A stretch of DNA of 64,000 nucleotides from positions 248,001 to 312,000 of the forward strand of contig NZ_QMFA01000001.1 of assembly GCF_003285005.1 (NCBI RefSeq), given 5' to 3'. The notes below the pieces were generated by a model. The model was given only the letters and a program-made list of their open reading frames with translations, made no database searches and was not told the origin of the DNA. The DNA is from Paenibacillus sp. YN15. GTDB lineage: Bacteria > Bacillota > Bacilli > Paenibacillales > NBRC-103111. The translations under genes and the position numbers were made by a program. Below, piece by piece: positions 18,275 to 27,307 of this stretch (its first letter is position 1; each line of letters begins with the position of its first letter).

Positions 18275-19840
18275 ATGAACCGTAAAAAATCGGCATTGCT
18301 TGCACCATTGGCCTTGGCAGTAGGTTTGACCACCGTCTTATCCGCCTGCGGAAGCAGCTCGGAGAGCACCCCCAGCACCGCACCCAGCGTACCCGCAGGC
18401 TCCACGGCGCCAGCCGCCAGCCCCCAAGCGGCCAAGCTGGACCCGTATGAGGTATCCATTATCTACTACGGCAAGCCGCAAAAGGACGATTCCTTGATTC
18501 AAGAGAAGCTGAACGAATACCTGAAGGAAAAAATCAACACCACCGTAGCCCTGCAGCCCATCGCCCCCAGCGACTACCAGAAGAAAACCGAGCTGATGAT
18601 GAATACCGGCGAAAAGATGGACCTGCTCTTCACCGCCTCCTGGCTGGCCTTCTCCTCCAACGTCACCAAGGGCGCTTTCCTGGAGCTGGATTCCCTGGTG
18701 GAGAAATATGGCCAAGGGCTGAAGAAGGAGCTCCATCCGCTGTACCTGGAGGCGCCACGGTATAAGGGCAAGCTGTACGCCATTCCCACCAACAAGGAAA
18801 TCACCCAGGGCAAGGCCTTTACGTACCGCAAGGATATTGTGGACAAATACAATATTCCCATCGAAAAAATCAATAAGATGGAGGATCTGGAGCCCTATTT
18901 TGCCACCATCAAGGAAAAAGAACCGAACTTCATTAATCTGTACGTAGCCGGCGGCCCTGTCAGCTTCATGCTGTACGAAACCCGCTCCAACTACCGTCCC
19001 ATCGGCCCAACTCCGGGCAAGCTGCCCATGTTCTTCATGGATTATAAGGCCACGGACATGAAGGTTAAAACTGTTTTGGATCAGGACATTGTGGATATCA
19101 ACAAAACCGACGCAGAGCTTTTCCGCAAATATTATGAAAAGGGCTACATCAATGCCGACGCTGCAACCACGACCACCAACGTGGCCGATATCCGCAAACA
19201 AGGCAAGCTGTGGCTGCAATCCACCGTGTGGAAGCCGGGCGCGGACATTGAGCTGAAGCTGGCCGACAATTACGACTGGGTCTCCCATGTGATTGAAGAG
19301 CCTATTGTTACCACCGACTTGGCTACCGGCTCCATGATGTCCATCTCCAGAACCTCCAAGAACCCGGAACGGGCCATGATGGTGCTGAACTACCTGCATA
19401 CCGATCCTTATGTGATCAATCTGCTGGTCAACGGCATTGAAGGCAAGCACTATACCAAAGCAAGCGCCAACCGCATCGAGCCCATCAAGGATTCCGGCTA
19501 CGGCGACACCGCCCTCTTCTGGGTATTGGGCAACCAGTTCCTCAACTACCTGAAGCCCGGCCAACCGGATGATCTGTATGAAAGCTGGAAGAAATTCAAC
19601 AATGAAGCCACCCGTTTCCCGCTGCTTGGGTTTACTTTTGACGATACCAAGGTAAAGAATGAGATTGCCCAATTGACCACTGTGGTGAATGAATATAAGG
19701 TCATCAACACCGGCGCCCTGCCCAATCCGTCCAAAATGCTGGATGAGCGCAATGCCAAGCTGAAGGCTGCCGGACTGGAAAAGGTGCAGGCCGAAATGCA
19801 AGCCCAAATCGACGCCTGGCTGGTGGAAACGAAGAAATAA
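18275..19840 (+). CDS. extracellular solute-binding lipoprotein (importer 2)
   Basis: A 521-residue lipoprotein. The signal peptide ends in a lipobox LSAC (about 22-25), followed by a Ser/Pro/Ala-rich tether. The mature part belongs to the large CUT1 binding-protein class but differs from the importer 1 and 3 proteins; it contains the DUF3502-like pattern (FRKYYEKGYINADAATT, then RFPLLGFTFDDTKVKNEIAQ) seen in a subgroup of these proteins near the C-terminus. AGGGAGGG precedes the ATG. Two small hairpins after the gene may stabilise its mRNA. The ligand is unknown, presumably an oligosaccharide made by the neighbouring enzymes. Confidence 0.9.
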   Translation: MNRKKSALLAPLALAVGLTTVLSACGSSSESTPSTAPSVPAGSTAPAASPQAAKLDPYEVSIIYYGKPQKDDSLIQEKLNEYLKEKINTTVALQPIAPSDYQKKTELMMNTGEKMDLLFTASWLAFSSNVTKGAFLELDSLVEKYGQGLKKELHPLYLEAPRYKGKLYAIPTNKEITQGKAFTYRKDIVDKYNIPIEKINKMEDLEPYFATIKEKEPNFINLYVAGGPVSFMLYETRSNYRPIGPTPGKLPMFFMDYKATDMKVKTVLDQDIVDINKTDAELFRKYYEKGYINADAATTTTNVADIRKQGKLWLQSTVWKPGADIELKLADNYDWVSHVIEEPIVTTDLATGSMMSISRTSKNPERAMMVLNYLHTDPYVINLLVNGIEGKHYTKASANRIEPIKDSGYGDTALFWVLGNQFLNYLKPGQPDDLYESWKKFNNEATRFPLLGFTFDDTKVKNEIAQLTTVVNEYKVINTGALPNPSKMLDERNAKLKAAGLEKVQAEMQAQIDAWLVETKK

Positions 19841-19899
19841 GCATGTGCTATGATGCTGGCTTTCCTTACGGAAGGTCCAAAGTTTAGGCTTACGAAGCC

Positions 19900-19918
19900 G
19901 GCTATCCTTCGGATAGCC
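19900..19918 (+). other. mRNA hairpin without T-run
   Basis: GGCTATCC pairs with GGATAGCC across a three-base loop; a second small hairpin (CTTTCC/GGAAGG) lies just upstream near 19860. Neither has a T-tract. Their position after the binding-protein gene suits an mRNA-stabilising or processing role. Confidence 0.4.
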
Positions 19919-19936
19919 CTCAGGAGGCGGTAAACG

Positions 19937-21289
19937 TTGAAACCCGAGCGTCTCATTTACACCTTCGTCAGCTATGCCTCCCATTATGACACCCCCTGGG
20001 GAAAAGGAACGGCTGTTGAAGGCGTAGAGAGAACTGCAGCCTTGGCCCACCGTTACGGCATACCCGTCACCTGGATCGTCAACCGGGGTTCAATCCCCGT
20101 GTTGGCGGACCGGATCAGGGAGTGGCATGAGGCCTATGGCGATGATGTGATTCTGCAATGCCCCTTTTTCGAGGAGGAGGCAGGCGGGTCAAAGGTTGTG
20201 TTAAAGGAAAAGCTGGAGCAGGACTGGCAGCTGCTGAAGGAGCATTTCCCCTGGGCAGAGATCAAAATTGCCGGGCGGGGGAAAATCTATAACGAGGCAA
20301 TCGAAGTGCTGGAGGAGCTGGATTTCCGGGGCATGTGGGGCTATTGCTGGGAGCAGGTCTGGTGGGACGGCATTACCCACAAGGGCATTCCCTGGGGCTC
20401 CTGGTATGTGGACCCCTCCCGGTATACGGCTCCCCATCCGGGCAAGGGCAAGGTGGTCGCCTGCGAATGGACGGCCCGGGATTTGCACCAGACCTGGAGC
20501 ACCGGCAGTCCCGTGCTGTACTCCACCGACCCCAATGACGTACTGCGGGCCGGGTTATGCTCGGGGGAGGATATCGAATACTGGAAGCTGGTTTTCCAGG
20601 AATATCTGGACAACACCGACCATAACGAACGGGTGTACTTCCTGCAGCATCAGGAGGCCCATGAGATGGAGTTCACCCCGCAGTTTCAGGTTTTTCCCGC
20701 TTCCCATGTGGAAGCCTGCGAGGGGATGCTGGATCGGTTCTTCCAATATATTACCGGCTTCGGCATTACGCTGACCACTCTGCCCCAGGCGCTGGCCCAG
20801 TACGGCGAGGAGAACGAGGAAACAGCTCCGGTCTATATGCTCACCCGCGACAAGCCAATTCGCCCGGCCATTAACGAATATACCCTGACCCTGGGCGGAG
20901 TGGGGCTGGGCCCCTGGCCCGACGCCTTCCTCACCTACGACAAGGACGCCCAGATGGTGTTTGTCAAAGGGGAATGCAGGCCGCGCCTGCTGCGCAATTA
21001 CACCGGCAGCGCGGATAACGCCAGGGAGTATGCGGAGGAGGTTCCGCCGGTTTTCGTCCGGGACTATGAGCGTACAGAAACGGCCATCCGGTTTACCTAT
21101 GAAATCGGCCCGTGGAAAGCCATTCCCTTCGGCCTGGTCTATTGGGATGACCTGTCCGGGTTCGAGCTGGCCTCCTGTTCGCTGGACGGAGCGCAGGTGA
21201 AGATTATTAAAAATGAACTGGCGTTTCTCCGGTTCAATCTGACAGGCGAGCCTGTTGCCATTGAGCTGGAGTTTAAAGCAAGGCAGTAG
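19937..21289 (+). CDS. putative carbohydrate-active protein with deacetylase/GH-like beta-alpha barrel
   Basis: A 450-residue protein without signal peptide, starting at a TTG nine bases after GGAGG. The N-terminal 290 residues look like the beta/alpha barrel shared by polysaccharide deacetylases and GH57-type enzymes: LIYTFVSYASHYDTP on the first strand, GIPVTWIVNRGSIPVLADRI, and FLQHQEAHEME towards the end. I do not see the standard NodB TFDDG and HSxxH motifs, so catalysis as a deacetylase is doubtful. The C-terminal 150 residues are beta-rich. It lies between importer 2 and the GH9 enzyme, so it probably acts in the cytoplasm on imported oligosaccharide. The family could not be named. Confidence 0.6.
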   Translation: MKPERLIYTFVSYASHYDTPWGKGTAVEGVERTAALAHRYGIPVTWIVNRGSIPVLADRIREWHEAYGDDVILQCPFFEEEAGGSKVVLKEKLEQDWQLLKEHFPWAEIKIAGRGKIYNEAIEVLEELDFRGMWGYCWEQVWWDGITHKGIPWGSWYVDPSRYTAPHPGKGKVVACEWTARDLHQTWSTGSPVLYSTDPNDVLRAGLCSGEDIEYWKLVFQEYLDNTDHNERVYFLQHQEAHEMEFTPQFQVFPASHVEACEGMLDRFFQYITGFGITLTTLPQALAQYGEENEETAPVYMLTRDKPIRPAINEYTLTLGGVGLGPWPDAFLTYDKDAQMVFVKGECRPRLLRNYTGSADNAREYAEEVPPVFVRDYERTETAIRFTYEIGPWKAIPFGLVYWDDLSGFELASCSLDGAQVKIIKNELAFLRFNLTGEPVAIELEFKARQ

Positions 21290-21486
21290 CAGTTTGCAGC
21301 AGATAAGCAGCAAGGCATACATCAGGTACACATCAGGGCGCACATCCGGACTAAGGAGCTGTGAGGAAATTAGTATCCGCTTTTGGCGACAAAATCTCCA
21401 CGGTTTTAGGAGTTTTGGCGGCAAATTAGCGGGACTTATTTCGTCGCAGTCTCTAAGGAGAGTGTGCCCTGATTTTCATATAAATA

Positions 21487-21500
21487 TGTAATCGATTACA
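21487..21500 (+). promoter_or_regulatory. perfect CcpA cre site before the GH9 gene
   Basis: TGTAATCGATTACA is a perfect 14-bp palindrome and matches the cre consensus TGWAANCGNTNWCA at every position. It abuts the Shine-Dalgarno AAAGGAGG of the GH9 gene, so bound CcpA would act as a roadblock or block initiation. It predicts glucose repression of this gene. Confidence 0.75.
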
Positions 21501-21515
21501 AAGGAGGAAGATGAC

Positions 21516-24500
21516 ATGTTTGCATTTCTTCTGCCACGGAGCAGAAGCCGGATGGGAAGAAGGGCTGTACCGTTTTTACTGGCGCTGGTCCTGCTTTTGT
21601 CCGCTCCGCTGATGGCTATGGGGGCTGTGGCTCCGCTGCCGGGCCCGTCCACCCCTATGGTGTATGACGATTTTTCCAATGGCGGCACCTTCAAGCAGAA
21701 TTGGGCCAACTGGTACAACCAGGCCGGCGGAACGGGAACCTATTCCAAGGTTGCGGTGGACGGCAGAGCTGTGGGGAAATTTACCCAAACCCCGGATTCG
21801 CCCTCCTCATGGGCCAAGTTCGAGCCCCAGCATGACAACGGCAACTTCTATGGCTACCGCTACATAACCTTTGTCATGAAAAATCCCGGCTATGACGGAG
21901 CCCGTATCCGCATCGGCATCTCCGACGGCACCAACAACTACAATCTGTCGGGAGATTGGATCACCGTGCCCCAGGATTGGACCACCTTCAACTTTGACCT
22001 GGACCAGTTTCCGGTGCTGAACCGCAAGAGCATTCACTTCTCCATTTGGCTCCGTCAGACGGGAGGCCAATACGGGGAAATCCTGATTGACGAGATCAAG
22101 GGCACCTCTCCTGCCGAAGGCCAGCCCGCCATACTCAGCAATACGGGAGTGGACCAGACTGCCGGGGATGAAAATACCCGGTTCACCTTCCGGGCCACCT
22201 ACACGGACCCGGATAACGACGCCCCTTTTGCGGTGCAGCTGGTGCTGGATGATGCCACTGTGTATGCCATGGACGAAGTGGAGCGCGGGGACTTCCAGTA
22301 TGCCGACGGCAAGGACTATATTCTGTCCACGAAGCTTCCCGCCGGAACTCATACCTATGTTATCCGGGCCACCGATGCCCATAATGATCCGGCTGTATGG
22401 ACAGGCCAGCCCATTACAGTAGCCAGCGTGTGGCAGACGGCGGACGTAAACGACAGTATAACAGGAACAGGGACTGCCCAATTCCAGTATGAAGGGACAG
22501 GCTGGCAATATGGCGCCGCTCCCGCAGGCAGCTACGACGGAGACCAGCATGAATCGGCGGCTGCCGGAGACACGGCCACCTTCCGCTTCATTGGCACCAA
22601 GGTCCAGCTCTATGGGGCCAAGGCTTCCGGCTACGGCATTGCCGCCGTCTCCATTGACGGAGGCGAGGAGCTGACCGTGTCAACCTACGCCGCTTCCCGG
22701 CAGGAGCACGCCCTCTTGTACACCAGCCCCGAGCTGTTGAATGGAGCCCATACCTTAACCATCCGGGTTACGGGGGAAAAGGAAGCCGCTTCCTCCGGCG
22801 TTGCGGTGGCGGTGGACCAGGTGAAGGCGGTTCTTTATACCGGGAACCTGGTGGACAGCATCAATGTTTCCCAGGCGGGTTACGGGGCGGCCGACTTCAA
22901 GCTGGCAACTGTAACGGCCGTGGATGCGCTAACCGATCTAAGCGTGCAGATCAAAAACGGCTCCGCCGCTGTCTGGTCCGGCACCTTGAAGGATGAGGGC
23001 GTGATCTGGGGCAAACATGCCTATTCCCTGGATTTCTCCTCCTTTACCCAGACCGGAGAGAACTTCACTATTGCCACCAACGGCAAAACCTCCTACAGTT
23101 TCCCCGTCCGGGCCAATCTGTGGAACAGCTACAAGGATGAAATGACCGCTTTCTACCGGCTGCAGCGCTCCACCGACACCACGGTGAGCTATCCGGCGGG
23201 CTATAGCGATATTGCTCCCTCCGCCAAGGTATTCCATCCCGATTCCTTCCTGGATGACGCCGTGGCTGCCGACGGTACCCATTATGATCTGACCGGGGGC
23301 TGGTTTGATGCCGGGGACTACGGCAAATACGGCGGCAACCAGTGGGTCACGGGAGAAATCGCCCTGGCGTATCTCAGACATGCGGATTCGCCTGAAGTGA
23401 ATTATGACAATGATGCCAACGGCATCCCGGATTTGCTGGACGAGGCCATCTTCGGCAGCGAGTACCTGATGAAGTTCGCCGATCAGATGGACGGCGCCAT
23501 CTACAACATCAAGAACTATACGGACTTCAAGCATCCGGAGAAGGCCACGGACAATATCGTCGGCACCGCGGATGATCCCACTCTCCGGGAGCTGTGTGTC
23601 GGCGGCTCCGGCAAGGCGGCGGGCGCCCTGGCGGCAACGGCCCGGGCCATTAACGATGCCATCGCCAACGGCCGGATTGCCCCGGCCAAGGCAGCTGGGC
23701 TGCAGGCCTTTTCCAATACTATATCCGCCGCTGCCGTGCCCTTTTACCAATTCGCCCTGAACTGGGTAGGGGCTGATCCGGGGAGCTACGTGACTACGGG
23801 AGGCATTCCCAATACCCTCCTGTGGGCCGAGGTAGAACTGTATCTGCTCACCGGAGCCGCGGAGTACAAGAATGCCGCTTTGCCGCGGATCAGCGCCATT
23901 GCGCCGGGAGACCTGCGCTCCACCAACTATTGGGATATGCGGCCCATGACTCTAGCGGAATTCTATCCGGTGGCGGATACGGCGGTGAAGGCTCATATCA
24001 AGAGCATTCTCGACAAGCAAATGGAATATTTCATGACCTCCCTGGATGATACGCCTTACGGTGTGTTGGACGAGTTCGGCAATTTCGGCGTCAATGAACC
24101 TCTGGGCTCCTACATTGGTGATGCCATCCGCTACAATGAGCTGTTCCCCGATCCTGCGGTGATGCAGGCGGCCATGAAGGGGCTGTACTGGATTTTCGGC
24201 AATAATCCCTGGAACAAAAGCTGGGTGTCCGGCGTCGGCACGGATCATGTGCGGTATGTGCATACCCGCCTGGACGAGGAATCCCGCAGCTCCACCAACC
24301 GGGGCGTGGTGCTTCCGGGAGCTATGGTGGCCGGGCCCAACATGAAGGATACCAAGAACAAGGCCAGCGTCAGCCCCTGGTACGAGGACCGTCCTTTTTT
24401 GGAGGATGACCTGAACCAGTGGCGGTACAACGAGTTCAGCATCAGTATTCAGGCCGGACTGCTGTATTCAGTAATGGCATTGAGCGGCTCATCGTCTGCC

Positions 24501-26237
24501 TCTACCGGCGGCCAGGCTTTGCCGGAGCTTCCGGTGACTACGCCGGTTATCGGGGATTATGTCACCGGCATGGTGACGGTGTTTGCCGAGCCGCAGTCGG
24601 CAGTAAGCGCCATGGATTACCGGGTGGACGGGACATATACGCCTATGACAGGCTCCGGCGGCGTGTACACCGCCCAGTATGACACCTCCGCGCTGGCCCC
24701 CTACACCAACAAGCGGGCTTATGTGCGGGGGACAGCCGCAGACGGCCGTTCCACCTTCAGTGCTGCCCACTTTACCGTTGCGCCGCCCTTGCCCGATCCG
24801 GGACATCCGCTCTTGTACGATAATTTCAGCGGCGAGGGCACCTGGGGAGGCGGCGGGCTGGACTGGGTGAACTGGTACAACCAGGACGGCGGTTCGGGTG
24901 TGTATGCAGACGGCACCGAGGACGGACGGAGCATCGGCAGATTCACCCACAACTCCAACTCCACCAAATCCCAGGCCAAGTTTGAGCCGTGGAAGGATAA
25001 GGTGGATCTCTCCGGCTACCGTTACCTCACGGTTGTGATGAAGAATCCGGGTTATGCCGGCATGCGGGTGAAGATTACCGGCTCCGGCGGCTATATCGAG
25101 GTTCCCACGGAATGGACCACATTTAATTTTGATCTGGACGCCTCCGGCACTCTGGATAAAAAGGCCGTCCATCTGGAGCTGTGGCTGAAGGAAACCACAG
25201 GAGTCCCCGGGGAGCTGTGGGTGGATGAAATCTACGCCTCCAACCAGCCCTCCGGCACTGCGCCGGTATTAAGCGGCACCGGCGTGAACCAGGCGGAAGG
25301 GAATACGGATACGCTGTTTACCTTCAGCGCCAATTACCGGGATGCGGATAACCAAAAACCCTTCCGGGTGCAGGTGGTGATCGACGGCGTTATCCGGGAT
25401 ATGGCGGAGCTGAACACGGCGGATACGGTGTATACCGACGGCAAGCAGTATACGTACAGCACCCGGCTGGGGCTGGGCACCCACTCGTATTATTTCCGCA
25501 CCACCGACAATACCACCGGCGTGGTGACAACGCCTGTGGTGACCGGCCCTGTGGTCACCGCGCCGCTGCCGCCGGGACCAATTCTCCTGGAAACGGAGAA
25601 TCTGACTGTGGCCGCTGTGTCGGCCGGGGATTCCCATACGCTGCGGACGGACAATAAGCTAAGCGGCGGCAAGGGCACTAACCTGGCTGCCAACGCAGTG
25701 GGAGATTTTGTGGAGTACCGCTGGAGCCCCGCGGGAACAGCGGCGCTATCCGGCGGCCTGAGCGCTGCGGTGTACGGGACGGGAACAGTGACCGGGCAGG
25801 TGTACAGCGGCGTACCCGCGGCGGACGGCAGCTGGTATGATCCGGCTGCGACAGCCGGTTTAAATGCGGAGCTTCCGCTGGAGGACGGTGGAGACGGCAG
25901 CGGCCTCACCGTCAGCGGCGCCGTGTACGGTCTGGACCCGGCAACGGCAGCAGCAGCGGCTCTTGCCGCAGGCGGCAAGCTGTACAATGTGAAGGTAAGG
26001 GTAATGAAGAGCAATGACCGGGGCATTTACCAGCTGTCCGTGAATGGCGTGAACCAAGGAGCACCCATGGACCTGTATGACTTGCCCACGGGTGCGGTAT
26101 ACCAGGAACTGGACCTGGGAGACATGGTCTTCCCGGCGGGAGGAGAGCTGGTGCTGCGTTTCACCTGCACGGGCAAGAATAGCTCCAGCAAAGGCTATCG
26201 GCTGGTGCTGGACTATGTGCGGCTGACGCCGAAGTGA
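21516..26237 (+). CDS. secreted multidomain GH9 endo-glucanase-type enzyme
   Basis: A 1573-residue secreted protein; AAAGGAGG lies eight bases before the ATG and a signal peptide ends near residue 37. Residues 48-200 and 1108-1250 are two copies of the same beta-sandwich (shared YDDFS/YDNFS, NWYNQ, AKFEP, VMKNPGY, WTTFNFDLD), each followed by an Ig-like module. A discoidin-like stretch precedes an N-terminal GH9 Ig domain (about 448-540) and the GH9 (alpha/alpha)6 catalytic domain. Nucleophile-side Asp residues D598 and D601 lie in GWFDAGDYGKY, and the general acid is probably E973 in YNEFSISIQAG. A C-terminal carbohydrate-binding module is interrupted by about 85 extra residues. GH9 enzymes invert beta-1,4-glucan linkages; some Paenibacillus members attack xanthan. 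It is preceded by a perfect cre site. Confidence 0.88.
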   Translation: MFAFLLPRSRSRMGRRAVPFLLALVLLLSAPLMAMGAVAPLPGPSTPMVYDDFSNGGTFKQNWANWYNQAGGTGTYSKVAVDGRAVGKFTQTPDSPSSWAKFEPQHDNGNFYGYRYITFVMKNPGYDGARIRIGISDGTNNYNLSGDWITVPQDWTTFNFDLDQFPVLNRKSIHFSIWLRQTGGQYGEILIDEIKGTSPAEGQPAILSNTGVDQTAGDENTRFTFRATYTDPDNDAPFAVQLVLDDATVYAMDEVERGDFQYADGKDYILSTKLPAGTHTYVIRATDAHNDPAVWTGQPITVASVWQTADVNDSITGTGTAQFQYEGTGWQYGAAPAGSYDGDQHESAAAGDTATFRFIGTKVQLYGAKASGYGIAAVSIDGGEELTVSTYAASRQEHALLYTSPELLNGAHTLTIRVTGEKEAASSGVAVAVDQVKAVLYTGNLVDSINVSQAGYGAADFKLATVTAVDALTDLSVQIKNGSAAVWSGTLKDEGVIWGKHAYSLDFSSFTQTGENFTIATNGKTSYSFPVRANLWNSYKDEMTAFYRLQRSTDTTVSYPAGYSDIAPSAKVFHPDSFLDDAVAADGTHYDLTGGWFDAGDYGKYGGNQWVTGEIALAYLRHADSPEVNYDNDANGIPDLLDEAIFGSEYLMKFADQMDGAIYNIKNYTDFKHPEKATDNIVGTADDPTLRELCVGGSGKAAGALAATARAINDAIANGRIAPAKAAGLQAFSNTISAAAVPFYQFALNWVGADPGSYVTTGGIPNTLLWAEVELYLLTGAAEYKNAALPRISAIAPGDLRSTNYWDMRPMTLAEFYPVADTAVKAHIKSILDKQMEYFMTSLDDTPYGVLDEFGNFGVNEPLGSYIGDAIRYNELFPDPAVMQAAMKGLYWIFGNNPWNKSWVSGVGTDHVRYVHTRLDEESRSSTNRGVVLPGAMVAGPNMKDTKNKASVSPWYEDRPFLEDDLNQWRYNEFSISIQAGLLYSVMALSGSSSASTGGQALPELPVTTPVIGDYVTGMVTVFAEPQSAVSAMDYRVDGTYTPMTGSGGVYTAQYDTSALAPYTNKRAYVRGTAADGRSTFSAAHFTVAPPLPDPGHPLLYDNFSGEGTWGGGGLDWVNWYNQDGGSGVYADGTEDGRSIGRFTHNSNSTKSQAKFEPWKDKVDLSGYRYLTVVMKNPGYAGMRVKITGSGGYIEVPTEWTTFNFDLDASGTLDKKAVHLELWLKETTGVPGELWVDEIYASNQPSGTAPVLSGTGVNQAEGNTDTLFTFSANYRDADNQKPFRVQVVIDGVIRDMAELNTADTVYTDGKQYTYSTRLGLGTHSYYFRTTDNTTGVVTTPVVTGPVVTAPLPPGPILLETENLTVAAVSAGDSHTLRTDNKLSGGKGTNLAANAVGDFVEYRWSPAGTAALSGGLSAAVYGTGTVTGQVYSGVPAADGSWYDPAATAGLNAELPLEDGGDGSGLTVSGAVYGLDPATAAAAALAAGGKLYNVKVRVMKSNDRGIYQLSVNGVNQGAPMDLYDLPTGAVYQELDLGDMVFPAGGELVLRFTCTGKNSSSKGYRLVLDYVRLTPK

Positions 26238-26270
26238 GGCGGCAGGTGCAAGCAAGCGCAGATTTTTACT

Positions 26271-26300
26271 ATGGCATGCTGAGTCGAAACGCTCTATAAT
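26271..26300 (+). promoter_or_regulatory. candidate promoter upstream of paralogue 2
   Basis: TATAAT at 26295-26300 is preceded by ATGGCA (26271-26276) at 18 bases. Transcription would begin only a few bases before the terminator-like hairpin at 26313. Confidence 0.4.
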
Positions 26301-26312
26301 ATTGTGTATGGC

Positions 26313-26357
26313 GAAGAACGCCCAAAGTCAAGGTTATTTGGCTTGGGGCGTTCTTTT
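26313..26357 (+). terminator. terminator between the GH9 gene and paralogue 2
   Basis: GAACGCCC pairs with GGGCGTTC, extended inward by AAG and CAA pairs with one mismatch and one wobble, around a short loop, and is followed by T5. It may simply terminate the GH9 transcript, or act as a leader attenuator for the nuclease-like gene, mirroring the hairpin in front of paralogue 1. Confidence 0.8.
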
Positions 26358-26386
26358 TGCACTTTACTCGAAAGGGAGTGGATGGC

Positions 26387-27055
26387 ATGAATGGGGAAGA
26401 AGCTTACAGGGCATTTATCCGGGACCATTTGGAAAAGCGGAGCGGAGAGCGGCGGGGGCGTTTGGAGCGGGGACACAGGGAGGCGGAGGCGCTGTTTTGC
26501 CGCAATGTCTGGTGGCCGCTGCAGGGGAGTTTTGACGGATTGCATCCGGAATATGAGGTTACGGACTGGCGCGGAATGAGCTACTTCTGTGATTTTGTCT
26601 GGCTGACGCCATTCCTGAAGCTGGCTATCGAGATCAAAGGCTTCGGTCCCCATGTGCGGGACATGGACAGGCAAAAGTACTGCAACGAGCTGAACCGGGA
26701 GACATTTCTGACAGCGCTGGGGTTCCAGGTGATTTCCATGGCCTACGACGATGTCAGGCAGCATCCGGAGCAGTGCGTTACTCTGCTGCGAATGGTATTG
26801 AGCCGATTTCTTCCGAAGGAAGGCAATGGCGGAGGCTTAACGGTCAGGGAGCGGGAGATCGTCCGTTTGGCATGCAGCCTTGGCGGCAGGGTGCGGCCTG
26901 CGGACGCTAAGGCCCAGTTGGGCCTCAACCACCGGACGGTTGTGCGGACGTTAAAGCTGCTGTGCCAAAAGGGACTGTTGATGCCGGAAGGGGCGCCGGA
27001 GGGGAAGCGGGTGGTCTGTTATCAGCTCCAACCGCGAGCTGTAAGCTATTTATGA
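26387..27055 (+). CDS. PD-(D/E)XK-like nuclease domain fused to a winged helix (paralogue 2)
   Basis: A 222-residue protein; ATG 26387 follows AAAGGGAG at eight bases. It shares its whole layout with the minus-strand gene at 15012: a charged N-terminal helix, VWWP..GSF, EYEV, a nuclease-like core and a winged helix. In this copy the core shows CDFVW, then AIEIKGFGPH, a better PD-(D/E)XK pattern (Asp, then Glu-x-Lys) than in paralogue 1, followed by a helix and GFQVISMAYDDV. The C-terminal part contains PADAKAQLGLNHRTVVRTL and a wing (KGLLMPEG). It starts 150 bases after the GH9 gene, and five bases after its stop codon a short-repeat array begins. The role is unknown; DNA cleavage or repeat binding are only guesses. 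Confidence 0.75.
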   Translation: MNGEEAYRAFIRDHLEKRSGERRGRLERGHREAEALFCRNVWWPLQGSFDGLHPEYEVTDWRGMSYFCDFVWLTPFLKLAIEIKGFGPHVRDMDRQKYCNELNRETFLTALGFQVISMAYDDVRQHPEQCVTLLRMVLSRFLPKEGNGGGLTVREREIVRLACSLGGRVRPADAKAQLGLNHRTVVRTLKLLCQKGLLMPEGAPEGKRVVCYQLQPRAVSYL

Positions 27056-27060
27056 AAGGG

Positions 27061-27245
27061 CATAATGCAAAAGTGCAGTTATTTTTTAATGTATTCCGCT
27101 TTTTTGCCGCCCATAATGCAAAAGTACAGTTATTTTCCCCTAATTGGGAGAGAAACGAGGTTTCGGCGGAAGATAGATGCACTTTTGCATTATGCGTATG
27201 GGGAACGGCGGAAACTGGGCAGATGAACTGCACTTTTACATTAAG
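27061..27245. repeat. intergenic short-motif array B (ATAATGCAAAAGTGCAGTT units)
   Basis: Two direct 25-base copies beginning CATAATGCAAAAGT and ending GTTATTTT lie at 27061-27085 and 27112-27136. Two inverted copies lie at 27178-27196 and 27226-27245. The direct-direct-inverted-inverted layout can fold into a long stem. The array starts five bases after the stop of paralogue 2. Confidence 0.8.
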
Positions 27246-27252
27246 CAGCAGA

Positions 27253-27278
27253 GTGTGTGTGCAAACTCCGAGGGGAGC
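27253..27278 (+). repeat. dispersed GT-rich repeat, copy 1
   Basis: A 26-base block starting GTGTGTGTGCAAACTCCG matches the reverse complement of 51493-51518 with a single mismatch. In both places it lies downstream of a short-motif array. Confidence 0.65.
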
Positions 27279-27307
27279 GGGTTTGCATACATGCCCTAGA
27301 AATAGAT

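Noticed and set aside
27061-27245. Array B as a CRISPR array
   Set aside because: Units occur in both orientations with unequal spacing and only four copies, and no cas gene is nearby.
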